Assembly: GCA_001783465.1 (NCBI GenBank)
Contig: MFMI01000032.1
Coordinates: 3,519 to 14,238 of the forward strand
Origin: Candidatus Kaiserbacteria bacterium RIFCSPLOWO2_02_FULL_54_13
GTDB lineage: Bacteria > Patescibacteriota > Minisyncoccia > Phycocordibacterales > Phycocordibacteraceae
DNA: 10,720 nt
Reading direction: 5' to 3'
Part shown: positions 1-6,986 of the stretch, one piece after another
Position numbering within the stretch: the stretch's first letter is position 1
Layout of the letters: the number at the start of each line of letters is the position of its first letter
Notes under the pieces: model-generated
Told to the model about the DNA's origin: nothing
Databases searched by the model: none
Seen by the model: the letters and a program-made list of their open reading frames with translations, nothing else
Translations under genes and position numbers: made by a program

Positions 1-39
1 CTGGGCAACAAACCCTTCATCGGCACCGTTATCTCTTAA
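1..39 (+). CDS. possible C-terminal end of an upstream gene (partial)
   Basis: The first 39 bases read in frame 1 as 12 codons ending LGNKPFIGTVIS followed by TAA. The open stretch is too short to be statistically meaningful, and no family is recognisable. It is supported only by direction and spacing: it would end 15 bases before the next plus-strand start, as expected in a packed genome. It could be chance. Confidence 0.25.
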   Translation: MGNKPFIGTVIS

Positions 40-42
40 TGC

Positions 43-48
43 TAAACT
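43..48 (+). promoter_or_regulatory. candidate extended -10 box (TGc-TAAACT)
   Basis: TAAACT matches the -10 consensus at 4 of 6 positions and is preceded by TGC, an extended -10 pattern. It lies 6 bases before the ATG at 55, so transcription would begin at or next to the start codon. No convincing -35 box is visible. The same geometry is seen before three other genes in this window. Confidence 0.35.
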
Positions 49-54
49 GAATGT

Positions 55-309
55 ATGGGAAAATTTAGAGAATTGGCTTTATGGACACTGCCTCTGCTTG
101 GAATCGCGTTACATATCGTGAGTTATGTATCAACACTGCAGGGGAATGCATACCCTAATTACTTCAGATTCTTTTCAGAAGGTGGTTTCTGGCCGCTCTT
201 AGTGACTGTCATTCTGTGGCTCTGTGTCTATTTGCGCGCTTCTTGGTATATACTGCTGCTCTTTGTTATCTTATTCGCCTTCGCTATGGGTTGGGGAGCT
301 TGGTACTAA
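55..309 (+). CDS. small hypothetical membrane protein, three predicted helices
   Basis: This 84-residue protein is not recognised as a named family. The sequence shows three hydrophobic stretches, at about residues 7-27, 46-60 and 64-82, the last running to an aromatic C-terminus (GWGAWY). A short polar loop rich in Tyr, Phe and Asn (about 30-43) separates the first two. It has no signal peptidase site, Cys motif or catalytic signature that I can see. The ATG at 55 has no Shine-Dalgarno sequence but has a -10-like box 6 bases upstream, so it may be translated from a leaderless mRNA. Its stop (307-309) directly abuts the stop of secF on the other strand, with no terminator between. Length, hydrophobicity and clean packing against secF suggest a real gene; its function is unknown. 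Confidence 0.6.
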   Translation: MGKFRELALWTLPLLGIALHIVSYVSTLQGNAYPNYFRFFSEGGFWPLLVTVILWLCVYLRASWYILLLFVILFAFAMGWGAWY

Positions 310-1233
310 TTATTTTTTAGCGAACCAATTCGCGAGCGGGATGAGAAGCGGAGCGGAGCGGCAGATGGAGGAGAAGGCGCCGGCGACCACGCCGACGAGC
401 ATCACGAGCGCGAAGGTGCGGGTCGCGGGTGCGCCGAGGAAGATGAGCACGATGAGCGCAAGCGCTACCGTCAGCGCGGTGTTGATAGAGCGAGTCATCG
501 TCTCGTTGATAGACTTCCCTATCGTGTCTTCAAATGATTCCCTAATTCCTTCTTTTTCATTCTTATTGAGATGCTCGCGGATGCGGTCAAAGATGACGAT
601 GACATCGTTCACGCAGTAGCCCAAGAGGGCGAGAAGCGCGACGATGAAGAGTGAATCCACTTCGGCGCCGGTTACGTGCGCGTACGCGGCATAGAAGCCG
701 GCCGGCACGATGATATCTATGGCGAGCATCGCGACGACCGTGAGCCCGTAGCCCCAGCTCGGGACCGGCTTTGACACCTTGCGGAAGGCAAAGGCGATAT
801 AGAGCACGATGACGAGCATCACGGCGAAGATTGCCCACATGGCTTTGTTGGTAAATTGGCTCCCGAGCGCGGGGCCGACAGAGGTGTACGCGAGCTCTGT
901 TACTTGTGGCGAGCTTGCCGAACCAGAGGGAGCGTCTACGGAGATGGCGGCGAGAATGTCCTCATGCTCTGCGGGCGTCATCGTACGCGCGCGAATAGAA
1001 ATTTCTTGCGTCCCCACGGTACGGACGGAGACGACACCTTCATGCACAACAGAAATCTGCTTCTCAATGCCCGCGAGCGCCGAACGCTCGCCGTCGTAGC
1101 GGACCTGCATCAGGGAGCCGCCGGTGAAGTCTATGCCGAGCGGCAATCCCCACACAAGGATTGCGCCGATAGCGGCCGCGAGGAGAAGTCCCGTGAGCCA
1201 GAAGAAGAGCGTGCGATGGTGGATAACGTACAT
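310..1233 (-). CDS. secF: protein-export membrane protein SecF
   Basis: SecF pairs with SecD as an accessory of the SecYEG translocon in the cytoplasmic membrane, where the pair uses the proton gradient to help pull exported proteins across. The 307 residues show the family layout: a first membrane helix (about 10-30), the conserved GIDFTGG motif at 33-39, a periplasmic domain to about 130, then five C-terminal helices. Helix-4 region motif GYCVNDVIVIFDRIRE (205-220) matches the usual GYSxNDTVVVFDRIRE, with Cys and Val at variable places. TMTRSINTALTV (245-256) is the other typical signature. Length is close to the usual 300-320. The ATG at 1233 lies 4 bases after the secD stop, so translation is probably coupled to secD. 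SecD and SecF are separate here, not fused. Confidence 0.96.
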   Translation of the reverse strand: MYVIHHRTLFFWLTGLLLAAAIGAILVWGLPLGIDFTGGSLMQVRYDGERSALAGIEKQISVVHEGVVSVRTVGTQEISIRARTMTPAEHEDILAAISVDAPSGSASSPQVTELAYTSVGPALGSQFTNKAMWAIFAVMLVIVLYIAFAFRKVSKPVPSWGYGLTVVAMLAIDIIVPAGFYAAYAHVTGAEVDSLFIVALLALLGYCVNDVIVIFDRIREHLNKNEKEGIRESFEDTIGKSINETMTRSINTALTVALALIVLIFLGAPATRTFALVMLVGVVAGAFSSICRSAPLLIPLANWFAKK

Positions 1234-1237
1234 AACT

Positions 1238-2575
1238 CTAGTTTACCGGAGACCGGAAGCCGGAACCCAGAAGAAACTTCCATGCGCCCTGACCCTCCTC
1301 TGGGACGATGGCGAGGAGAAAGACGCGGGAGAGCGACACTGCCGAAATAAAGGATGCGAGCACGCCGAGCACGAAGACGAGCGCGAAGCCCTGCACGATA
1401 GAGGTACCGAGCCAGAAGAGAATGATGCCCGAGATAATCATCGTAAGGTGGCCGTCGCGAATCGCCGGCCACGCCCGGCTGAAGCCGATGTGCACCGCCT
1501 CCCTCGGCGTCTTCCCGCCGCGGAGCTCCTCCTTAGTGCGTTCAAAGATGAGCACGTTCGCATCTACCGCCATACCGACCGAGATGATGAGTCCCGCGAT
1601 GCCCGAGGCGGTGAGCGTGACTGGGATGACCTTGATGACGGCGAGCATGAAGGCGAGATATTCGGCGAGCGCAATCGCGGCGATGACGCCGGGAAGGCGG
1701 TACCACGCAATCATGAAGAGTGCGACGATGACGAAGCCGACGACGCCCGCGACCACGCCCGCGCTGATGGCCGCGGCACCCAAGGTCGGCCCGACGGCAG
1801 AGCTATTTTGGAGAGTGATCGGCACGGGGAGCGCACCGAAGTTCAGATTGCGCACCAGGTCCCTCGCTTCGGTGGCGGTGAAATTGCCGGTGATGGTTGC
1901 CTGTCCGCCAGGAATCGCTTCCTGGATGGTGGGGGTTGATATCGGCACGCCATCAAGGAAGATGGCGAGCGTCTCGCCGACGTGCTCGCTCGTAATCTTC
2001 TCAAAGAGCTTTGCGCCGTCGCTGTCAAAGTTGAGGAGCACCTGCGGCGCGGCGAGGCCCGCGGTGGCGCCGCTCCCGAATTGGAGCGAGGCGCTCGCGA
2101 GGTACCGGCCCGTGAGGCCGGTTGACACATAGCCGAGCTGGGTGGTCGTACCTGCCTGCGCAGGCAGGCCGGTCTTGGTCGTCACGGCAAGCTTGAATTC
2201 AAGGGTCGGCGTCTCGCCGGGCGCGGCGACCGCCGCTTTGATGTCGGTCACGCCCGGGAGGTCCACGATGAGGCGGTCCTCGGTGATGCCCGAGAGCGCG
2301 CTCGCCTGCTCGGTCTGGACGATGGGCTCGGCGACGCCGAAGAGGTTCACCCGGCGCTCAATAACGCCCTGGAGGGCCGAGAGGGCGTCAGAACGCTCTC
2401 CTGTGGGCGTTTCGCTCATATCGGCCTTATAGACGAGCTCAGTGCCTCCGGCGAGGTCCAGGCCGAGTTTGAAGCGATATCGGCTGGTCGGGTCAGCCTG
2501 CGTAGACCATACGAAGTAGGCAAGCAAAAGCCCCGCAACGAGGGCAACAGCCACAAACACTCGATACCGAGTCAT
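1238..2575 (-). CDS. secD: protein translocase subunit SecD
   Basis: SecD is the larger partner of SecF in the proton-driven export accessory complex of the Sec translocon. The 445 residues show an N-terminal helix (about 5-24), the family motif GLDLAGG (38-44), a periplasmic region to about 260, and five helices from about 265 to 425. GMAVDANVLIFER (334-346) holds the membrane Asp (D338) equivalent to the residue implicated in proton use, and FSRAWPAIRDGHLT (365-378) follows. It is much shorter than E. coli SecD (615), which has an enlarged periplasmic head; shorter forms are common elsewhere. Residues 137-142 (LPAQAG) are encoded by an 18-base perfect palindrome and look like an in-frame insertion in a variable loop. 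No Shine-Dalgarno sequence precedes the ATG, but a TATAAT box ends 6 bases before it. Confidence 0.96.
   Translation of the reverse strand: MTRYRVFVAVALVAGLLLAYFVWSTQADPTSRYRFKLGLDLAGGTELVYKADMSETPTGERSDALSALQGVIERRVNLFGVAEPIVQTEQASALSGITEDRLIVDLPGVTDIKAAVAAPGETPTLEFKLAVTTKTGLPAQAGTTTQLGYVSTGLTGRYLASASLQFGSGATAGLAAPQVLLNFDSDGAKLFEKITSEHVGETLAIFLDGVPISTPTIQEAIPGGQATITGNFTATEARDLVRNLNFGALPVPITLQNSSAVGPTLGAAAISAGVVAGVVGFVIVALFMIAWYRLPGVIAAIALAEYLAFMLAVIKVIPVTLTASGIAGLIISVGMAVDANVLIFERTKEELRGGKTPREAVHIGFSRAWPAIRDGHLTMIISGIILFWLGTSIVQGFALVFVLGVLASFISAVSLSRVFLLAIVPEEGQGAWKFLLGSGFRSPVN
2151..2168. repeat. palindromic element, family A, copy 1 (inside secD)
   Basis: CCTGCCTGCGCAGGCAGG is a perfect 18-base palindrome. 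On the secD strand it is read as Leu-Pro-Ala-Gln-Ala-Gly. The same arms recur in folD at 2878-2895, where the centre differs by two bases. Confidence 0.7.
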
Positions 2576-2581
2576 GAACGA

Positions 2582-2587
2582 ATTATA
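2582..2587 (-). promoter_or_regulatory. candidate -10 box of secDF (TATAAT)
   Basis: On the minus strand the 46-base gap between folD and secD contains a perfect TATAAT whose last base is 6 bases from the secD ATG. The upstream spacer is AT-rich; the -35 region reads only TTCGCT or CTTCGC, a poor match. If used, the transcript would start at about the A of the ATG, making secD leaderless and giving secDF its own promoter separate from the operon upstream. Confidence 0.5.
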
Positions 2588-2621
2588 GCCGAAAATAATA
2601 AAAAGCGAAGGTCTTGCCTGT

Positions 2622-3431
2622 TTACTTATTTATTACCCTTTCTGCGAGGGTGACGGCGTTGGCGAAGAGACAGGCGACGGCGAGGGGGCCGACGCCGCCG
2701 GGGACAGGAGTGAAGAGCGAACATTTGCCAGCACACGCGGGGTCAGCATCACCGGCGAGAGTGCCGCCCGATTCGGAGGTCCCGGCGTCAATGAGCACAA
2801 CGCCTTCTTTCAACATTTCCGGCTTGATGAGGTGTGGGGAGCCAGCACCAGAGATGATGATGTCCGCGCCGCGGAGCTGCCTGCTCGCAGGCAGGGAATT
2901 TTCGGAGAGGTTCTCGGACTTTGATGTCAGAATTGAGACTTCTGCTCCTTGTTGTTTGAGCCAGACCGCGCATGGGCTCCCGACGAGCCAGCCGCTTCCG
3001 ATGACGACCGCTTTCTTCCCTCTCGGTTCAACCGCGTATGTTTTGAAAATTTCTGCGACTGCTCCGACTACCGGAGGCAGAAGCGCATCCGCGTCTCCTC
3101 TCTCAAACTTCTCTCGTGCCGCGCTTGAGAGTACATCGGCATCTTTCTCAACTGGAATCGCATCACACACTTCTTTTTGACTTACTCCAACTGGGACCGG
3201 CAACTGCACGATGACAGAACCTGCATCACTAAACGTTACCCCTAATGCTCGGGTTTCAAAAATGCACCCCGCGTCCATCGCGCGCTTGGCCTTCATCGCG
3301 AGATACGAGCGCGTCGCCGGAGTATCGGAGGCGACGAGCGCGACCACCAGCGGTGGCCGCGCTAATCCCTGTGTGCGCGTCTTCGCGCGCGCGAAGATAT
3401 CTTTCGCCATTGTGCGGCCGTCAATAATCAT
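2622..3431 (-). CDS. folD: FolD, methylenetetrahydrofolate dehydrogenase / cyclohydrolase (compact)
   Basis: FolD interconverts 5,10-methylene-, 5,10-methenyl- and 10-formyl-tetrahydrofolate in the cytoplasm. The ATG at 3431 gives MIIDGR, the usual FolD beginning; an upstream TTG at 3455 is less likely. The 269 residues keep Tyr43 and Lys47 of the Y-x3-K catalytic motif, Gln76 in VIVQLPVP, a Rossmann NADP region (GSGWLVGSP, 145-153; GADIIISGAGSPHLIK, 188-203) and the signature TPVPGGVGPL (241-250). Oddities: only about 28 residues separate Lys47 and Gln76, where about 43 are usual, so one helical segment seems lost; KDVDG is KDAD (96-99); PCTPxG is LPPVVG; GRS is GSG. LPASRQ (180-185) is encoded by a palindrome and looks inserted. 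Its start overlaps the epimerase stop by 11 bases, so the two are probably cotranslated. The fold assignment is firm; full bifunctional activity is less sure. Confidence 0.92.
   Translation of the reverse strand: MIIDGRTMAKDIFARAKTRTQGLARPPLVVALVASDTPATRSYLAMKAKRAMDAGCIFETRALGVTFSDAGSVIVQLPVPVGVSQKEVCDAIPVEKDADVLSSAAREKFERGDADALLPPVVGAVAEIFKTYAVEPRGKKAVVIGSGWLVGSPCAVWLKQQGAEVSILTSKSENLSENSLPASRQLRGADIIISGAGSPHLIKPEMLKEGVVLIDAGTSESGGTLAGDADPACAGKCSLFTPVPGGVGPLAVACLFANAVTLAERVINK
2878..2895. repeat. palindromic element, family A, copy 2 (inside folD)
   Basis: CTGCCTGC and GCAGGCAG are exact inverted arms separated by two bases (TC). On the folD strand it is read as Leu-Pro-Ala-Ser-Arg-Gln. It sits in folD between the NADP-region strand and the GADIIIS motif, where other FolD proteins have a shorter loop. 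It shares its arms and reading frame with copy 1 in secD. Confidence 0.7.
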
Positions 3432-4497
3432 TTTTATGTTTCCGTGACTTTTCAATCACATACGATTCATATTCGCCGTCAGTGTATTGGAACGCGTCAG
3501 GACCCGCGTAGCGGTATTGATAACCGAGCACGCGCGTTACCTTGGAACCGTCAACTGCTATCGGATAGGAGTAGCCCTTCCAGCTGCCGGGCGAGGTGGG
3601 GATCCTCCCGCGTGTGAGATGCCACACCCAGAAGAAGGCGAGGCGCACCATCCACGGATAAATCGGTAATGTTCGCTTCCCCACCGCTCTTGCTATGTCA
3701 GCACCTCGCACCACAGGACCCGGCGGGCAGATGTTGAATACCTCATATCCATTCACTTTTTCACCGAATACGAGCCGTTCAATAACACCGACCACATCAT
3801 CTTCATGAATGTATTGACGGAGCCACCTCGGCGTCACCGGTACCCACGAGACCCACAACGAGATGAGTTCGTAGAGGAATGAACCTCGCCCCTTGAGGGA
3901 GCCAGAGAGCGATGCCTGCAATCCGAAGCGGATGCGCATGAAGCGTCCGCGTGGGCCGGTAATAGCCGCTGGACGTACTATTGCTACTGCAGTATGTTTG
4001 TCGCTTTTCTCATATTTTTCTTTTAGGTGTTCCTCTGAAATTCGTTTCTCTTCTGCATACAAATAATCTGTCTTTCGGAACGGCTCGTTTTCGGTGTAGC
4101 GATGCTCTGTTGAATTATCAGAAAACGCTCCGTACGAAGCAACAGTTGAAAAATGTATCAGCTTCTTTACTGACGGTTGTGAAAATGCAAAATCAAACAC
4201 TTTATCCGACCCTCCGATATTCCACTTCCATTCAGTATCCTGCGCGCCATAGAGCTCGCGTATCTGCCACGCCGTATGAATGACGATGTCCGGACGCTGT
4301 GCGCGCGCTTGTTTTTCCCACTCGTCAACGGTATTCATATGAAGATAGATAAGCTTCGGCTCATTGTGAAAATTATCGGGCATCGGTTCTTTATCAATGC
4401 CGACGATGCTTTCCACATCAGCGCGTCGTGCGAACTTTTCCACCAGCATCGCGCCGACGTATCCCGCCGCGCCCGTAATAAGAATCGTGTGCTTCAT
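3421..4497 (-). CDS. NAD-dependent epimerase/dehydratase (extended SDR)
   Basis: This 358-residue protein is an extended short-chain dehydrogenase/reductase of the kind that epimerises or dehydrates nucleotide sugars, in the cytoplasm. The N-terminal Rossmann motif GAAGYVG (9-15) binds NAD(P). Ser/Thr at 117-118 (HFSTVASYG) and Tyr147-x3-Lys151 (YAEEK) form the expected catalytic set, and RPAAITGPRG (175-184) and HEDDVV (231-236) are typical of the family. Substrate cannot be told from sequence. The ATG at 4497 (MKHTILITG) is chosen over a TTG at 4515, which would overlap the sugar transferase. It lies 11 bases after that gene's stop, and its own stop overlaps the folD start. The C-terminal tail (about 340-358) is polar and charged. 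The position behind a sugar-phosphate transferase suggests a role in making a precursor for a surface glycan. Confidence 0.88.
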   Translation of the reverse strand: MKHTILITGAAGYVGAMLVEKFARRADVESIVGIDKEPMPDNFHNEPKLIYLHMNTVDEWEKQARAQRPDIVIHTAWQIRELYGAQDTEWKWNIGGSDKVFDFAFSQPSVKKLIHFSTVASYGAFSDNSTEHRYTENEPFRKTDYLYAEEKRISEEHLKEKYEKSDKHTAVAIVRPAAITGPRGRFMRIRFGLQASLSGSLKGRGSFLYELISLWVSWVPVTPRWLRQYIHEDDVVGVIERLVFGEKVNGYEVFNICPPGPVVRGADIARAVGKRTLPIYPWMVRLAFFWVWHLTRGRIPTSPGSWKGYSYPIAVDGSKVTRVLGYQYRYAGPDAFQYTDGEYESYVIEKSRKHKNDY

Positions 4498-4508
4498 GTA
4501 TGCAAAGG

Positions 4509-5813
4509 TTACCAAGAACTAAGACGGAAGAACATCCTCTTAAAAGTCTTGAGCGCGATGATGATATCCAGTCCGAGTGAGCGGTGTTTCAGATAATAAA
4601 AGTCATAGGCGAGGCGCACTTTGGTCTCTTCAATAGACTGCGGGCTCACGTTGCCCGGCTCGTATTGTTGATTGATCTGCGCCCAGCCGGTAATGCCCGG
4701 CACAATGAGATAGCGTGCTCTGTAATAAGGCAATGCTTCGGCCAAACGTTCCCCCAACCCGAGAATATCACTCCGCGGACCGATAAGCGAGAGTTCGCCG
4801 CGAATCACGTTGATGAATTGCGGGAACTCATCAAGCGATGTCTGTCGCAAAAACGCTCCTACTCTGGTCACATGATTTTCGCCTTCGTGCGTCCACTGCC
4901 CCGATGCGGGGATGTCCTTTTGCATGCTCCTGAATTTGTAAACACGAATCGGCATTCCGTGCTTACCGAAACGTATTTGCCGAAGAAAGAGCGGTCCCGG
5001 ACCTTCACATATATTCGCGATAAAGATGAAGGGCGTAGCGACGAGCGTTACAAGCCCCATCACAAGTCCGCCGACGATGTCAATACATCGTTTTGCGAAC
5101 ATGTACCGAAAAGGGTCTGCCGACGTAGCGTTCTCGCGGAACCACGCGCGCCCGAGCTGTGAGAGCGGAATACGGTCAAATACTTCTTCATACATATCTT
5201 CAAAGGCGACCACCTGTCTCCCTTCGCGGGCAAAAGCATTGACGACTATCTCGTCGATGTTTGCTTTATCAACAACAAGTATCGTCCCGTTCCCTTCGCG
5301 CTTCTCGCGGGAAGAAAATTCAATGCCGTAGCGCGGATTCCCATTCACCTCGGCAAAAAGCTCATCCGCTTCGGCACCCTTGGCTATGAGCACTGCGTGC
5401 TCGCGGAAACGACGAGCCGAAACGCGCGGGTACACAACGAGGCGCCATATGAATATGAGCACAAGCGAGACAAGCAGGTAGAGCGCAAGAATTGTCTTCG
5501 GCGCGATACCAAACGCAGGGATAAGGAAAAAGAAAAGTGCCGCAAAGAGAATATTTGCTGTTTGAGTCTTTAAAAGAGCATTTGGCAATCGGCTCGGGAA
5601 GAGAGCGAGGCGTTTGCCATAGAGTCCTGCGCTGTAGAAGACGAGTGTCCACAACACGAAGAGAAACGTGAAGGGTATAACGTATGGTGCAAGAAGCGTT
5701 TCGTCCGGCACTTCTAAGTAGCGAAGCCAGAGCGTCAGGTACAGCGACAAAGCAAACGCGACACAGTCGCCGACAAATAAGAGGAGAGAAGTTCGTCTGC
5801 CGCCGATAATCAT
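4509..5813 (-). CDS. polyprenyl-phosphate sugar-1-phosphate transferase (WcaJ/WbaP-like)
   Basis: The enzyme moves a sugar-1-phosphate from a nucleotide sugar to undecaprenyl phosphate, the first membrane step of surface polysaccharide assembly. The 434 residues show four N-terminal membrane helices (about 8-30, 43-63, 84-104, 107-127), a linker domain with a Rossmann-like nucleotide-binding look (about 138-215), and a C-terminal bacterial sugar transferase domain from about 233. The last holds a re-entrant helix (245-268), KFRSM (293-297), the Asp328-Glu329 pair of TSLDEFPQ that is catalytic in PglC-type enzymes, and VPGITGWAQIN (371-381). IGPRSD (344-349) has Ser where GPRP is usual. IPASG (301-305) is encoded by a short hairpin shared with the gene at 8118-8906. 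The ATG at 5813 is preferred over a TTG at 5849, which would reach into the divergent gene. It is the first gene of the run into the epimerase and folD. Confidence 0.93.
   Translation of the reverse strand: MIIGGRRTSLLLFVGDCVAFALSLYLTLWLRYLEVPDETLLAPYVIPFTFLFVLWTLVFYSAGLYGKRLALFPSRLPNALLKTQTANILFAALFFFLIPAFGIAPKTILALYLLVSLVLIFIWRLVVYPRVSARRFREHAVLIAKGAEADELFAEVNGNPRYGIEFSSREKREGNGTILVVDKANIDEIVVNAFAREGRQVVAFEDMYEEVFDRIPLSQLGRAWFRENATSADPFRYMFAKRCIDIVGGLVMGLVTLVATPFIFIANICEGPGPLFLRQIRFGKHGMPIRVYKFRSMQKDIPASGQWTHEGENHVTRVGAFLRQTSLDEFPQFINVIRGELSLIGPRSDILGLGERLAEALPYYRARYLIVPGITGWAQINQQYEPGNVSPQSIEETKVRLAYDFYYLKHRSLGLDIIIALKTFKRMFFRLSSW
4899..4911. repeat. short GC hairpin, family B, copy 1 (inside sugar transferase)
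   Basis: CCCCG-ATG-CGGGG is a 5-base-pair all-GC inverted repeat with a 3-base loop. Thirteen bases (CCCGATGCGGGGA, 4900-4912) recur exactly at 8488-8500. On the gene strand it reads Pro-Ala-Ser-Gly, as in the second copy. Confidence 0.45.
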
Positions 5814-5831
5814 TATGATAGTCTTACACAA

Positions 5832-5837
5832 TATAAC
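5832..5837 (+). promoter_or_regulatory. candidate -10 box of the GT4 gene (TATAAC)
   Basis: TATAAC matches 5 of 6 -10 positions in the AT-rich gap between two divergent genes. It would place the transcript start near 5844, just after the ATG at 5841, which favours the ATG at 5868 as the real start with a leader of about 24 bases. No clear -35 box is seen. Confidence 0.35.
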
Positions 5838-5867
5838 CGAATGAAGCAATTAAAGGTTATCTCACCT

Positions 5868-6986
5868 ATGGCAACCCGGATATTTTACGTGATAACCAAA
5901 GCGAACTGGGGCGGCGCTCAGCGGTACGTCTATGACCTGGCGACAGCCGCGCAGGATGCCGGCGGTGAGGTGACAGTTGCCTACGGCGACGAGGGAGAAC
6001 TGGCTCAGCGCCTGCGAAAGAGAGGCATCCGTACAGAGCATATCTCCGGGCTCACGCGCGATATAGGCATCGGACGCGATATCCGTTCATTTTTCCAGCT
6101 CATCAGACTTTTTAGGCAAGAGCGGCCCGGAGTGGTGCATATCAACAGTTCGAAGGCCAGCGGACTCGGCGCGCTTGCCGCCCGCCTCGCCGGCGTACCG
6201 AACATCATTTCTACCGCGCACGGCTGGGCGTTTAATGAAGACCGTCCGTGGTGGCAGAAGATGATTGTCTATAAACTGGCGTGGCTTACCATGCTTCTCT
6301 CGCATCGTACCATCTGCGTAAGTAACGCCGTTTTACGAGATGTCGCGTGGATGCCGTTTGTGCGCTCTAAGTGTATCGTCATTTATAACGGCGTTCCCTG
6401 CGACGATATGCTCACACGGGAGGCAGCGCGCGCCGCACTCGTGCCGCACACGGTCGCCCGCTACTGGATCGGTATGCTCTCTGAACTCCACCCGACGAAA
6501 CACGTGGATGACGCACTACGCGCATTCGCGGCTATCGCCGAGCGCCATCCGGAGGCCGCACTCGTTATCATTAGCGACGGCGAACTGCGCTTTGAGCTTG
6601 AACAACTAATTCTCGATCTTCATATGGGCAGGCGCATTATCCTCCTCGGTACTATCGCTGACGCCCGGCGGTATCTGTGCGCATTTGACCTCTTCGTTCA
6701 CGCTTCAATAAGCGAAGCGTTCGGGTACGCAATACTCGAAGCCGGGTGCGCGAAACTTCCCGTCGTCGCCACGCGCGTCGGAGGCATCCCGGAAATTATT
6801 CCGGACGATGACCATGGCTTGCTCGTCCCGCCGCGCAACCCCGAGGCGCTCGCCGGCGCAATTGAGTCCTTGATGCGCGACCCCCACCGTGCGGCCGAGC
6901 TCGGCGCGCACCTTCATGCGCGCATTCAAAATTCTTTTTCTAAGCAGAAAATGATCACCGAAACGCTTGAATTGTACGGTAACTAG
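5868..6986 (+). CDS. glycosyltransferase family 4 (GT-B fold)
   Basis: This retaining glycosyltransferase adds a sugar from a nucleotide donor to an acceptor, probably the lipid-linked glycan started by the divergent neighbour; donor and linkage are unknown. The N-terminal acceptor domain opens with YVITKANWGGAQRYVYDL (7-24), which contains the family Gly-Gly loop, and continues with HINSSKASGLGALAARLAG (91-109), TAHGW (116-120) and VSNAV (151-155). The C-terminal donor domain has GMLSELHPTKHVDDAL (202-217) with the expected basic residue, and the E-x7-E motif at Glu283 and Glu291, followed by PVVATRVGGIPEII (298-311). The 372-residue length is normal. I chose the ATG at 5868 because the family core begins there and AAAGG lies 11 bases upstream; an in-frame ATG at 5841 adds nine residues. 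Its TAG overlaps the rodA stop on the other strand. Confidence 0.92.
   Translation: MATRIFYVITKANWGGAQRYVYDLATAAQDAGGEVTVAYGDEGELAQRLRKRGIRTEHISGLTRDIGIGRDIRSFFQLIRLFRQERPGVVHINSSKASGLGALAARLAGVPNIISTAHGWAFNEDRPWWQKMIVYKLAWLTMLLSHRTICVSNAVLRDVAWMPFVRSKCIVIYNGVPCDDMLTREAARAALVPHTVARYWIGMLSELHPTKHVDDALRAFAAIAERHPEAALVIISDGELRFELEQLILDLHMGRRIILLGTIADARRYLCAFDLFVHASISEAFGYAILEAGCAKLPVVATRVGGIPEIIPDDDHGLLVPPRNPEALAGAIESLMRDPHRAAELGAHLHARIQNSFSKQKMITETLELYGN

Noticed and set aside
1124..1939. Long open frame on the plus strand, 271 codons, opposite secD and secF
   Set aside because: It is antisense to two clearly conserved genes, its protein is a low-complexity run of charged residues, and it follows from GC-rich third positions on the other strand.
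1308..2132. Second long plus-strand frame, 274 codons, opposite secD
   Set aside because: Same reason: antisense shadow of secD with Ser/Thr/Ala-rich, family-less content.
2596..2621. Possible terminator between folD and secD (weak stem followed by T-rich run on the minus strand)
   Set aside because: The stem would be only about three base pairs; the T-rich stretch is better explained as the AT-rich spacer of the secD promoter.
3380..3397. Perfect 18-base palindrome TCTTCGCGCGCGCGAAGA in folD
   Set aside because: It encodes ordinary IFARAK residues near the N-terminus, has a simple alternating CG core, and no second copy is seen, so it is probably a coding coincidence.
5814..5849. TTG start at 5849 extending the sugar transferase by 12 residues
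   Set aside because: The extension would overlap the divergent gene region, has no family similarity, and the ATG at 5813 gives the normal start.
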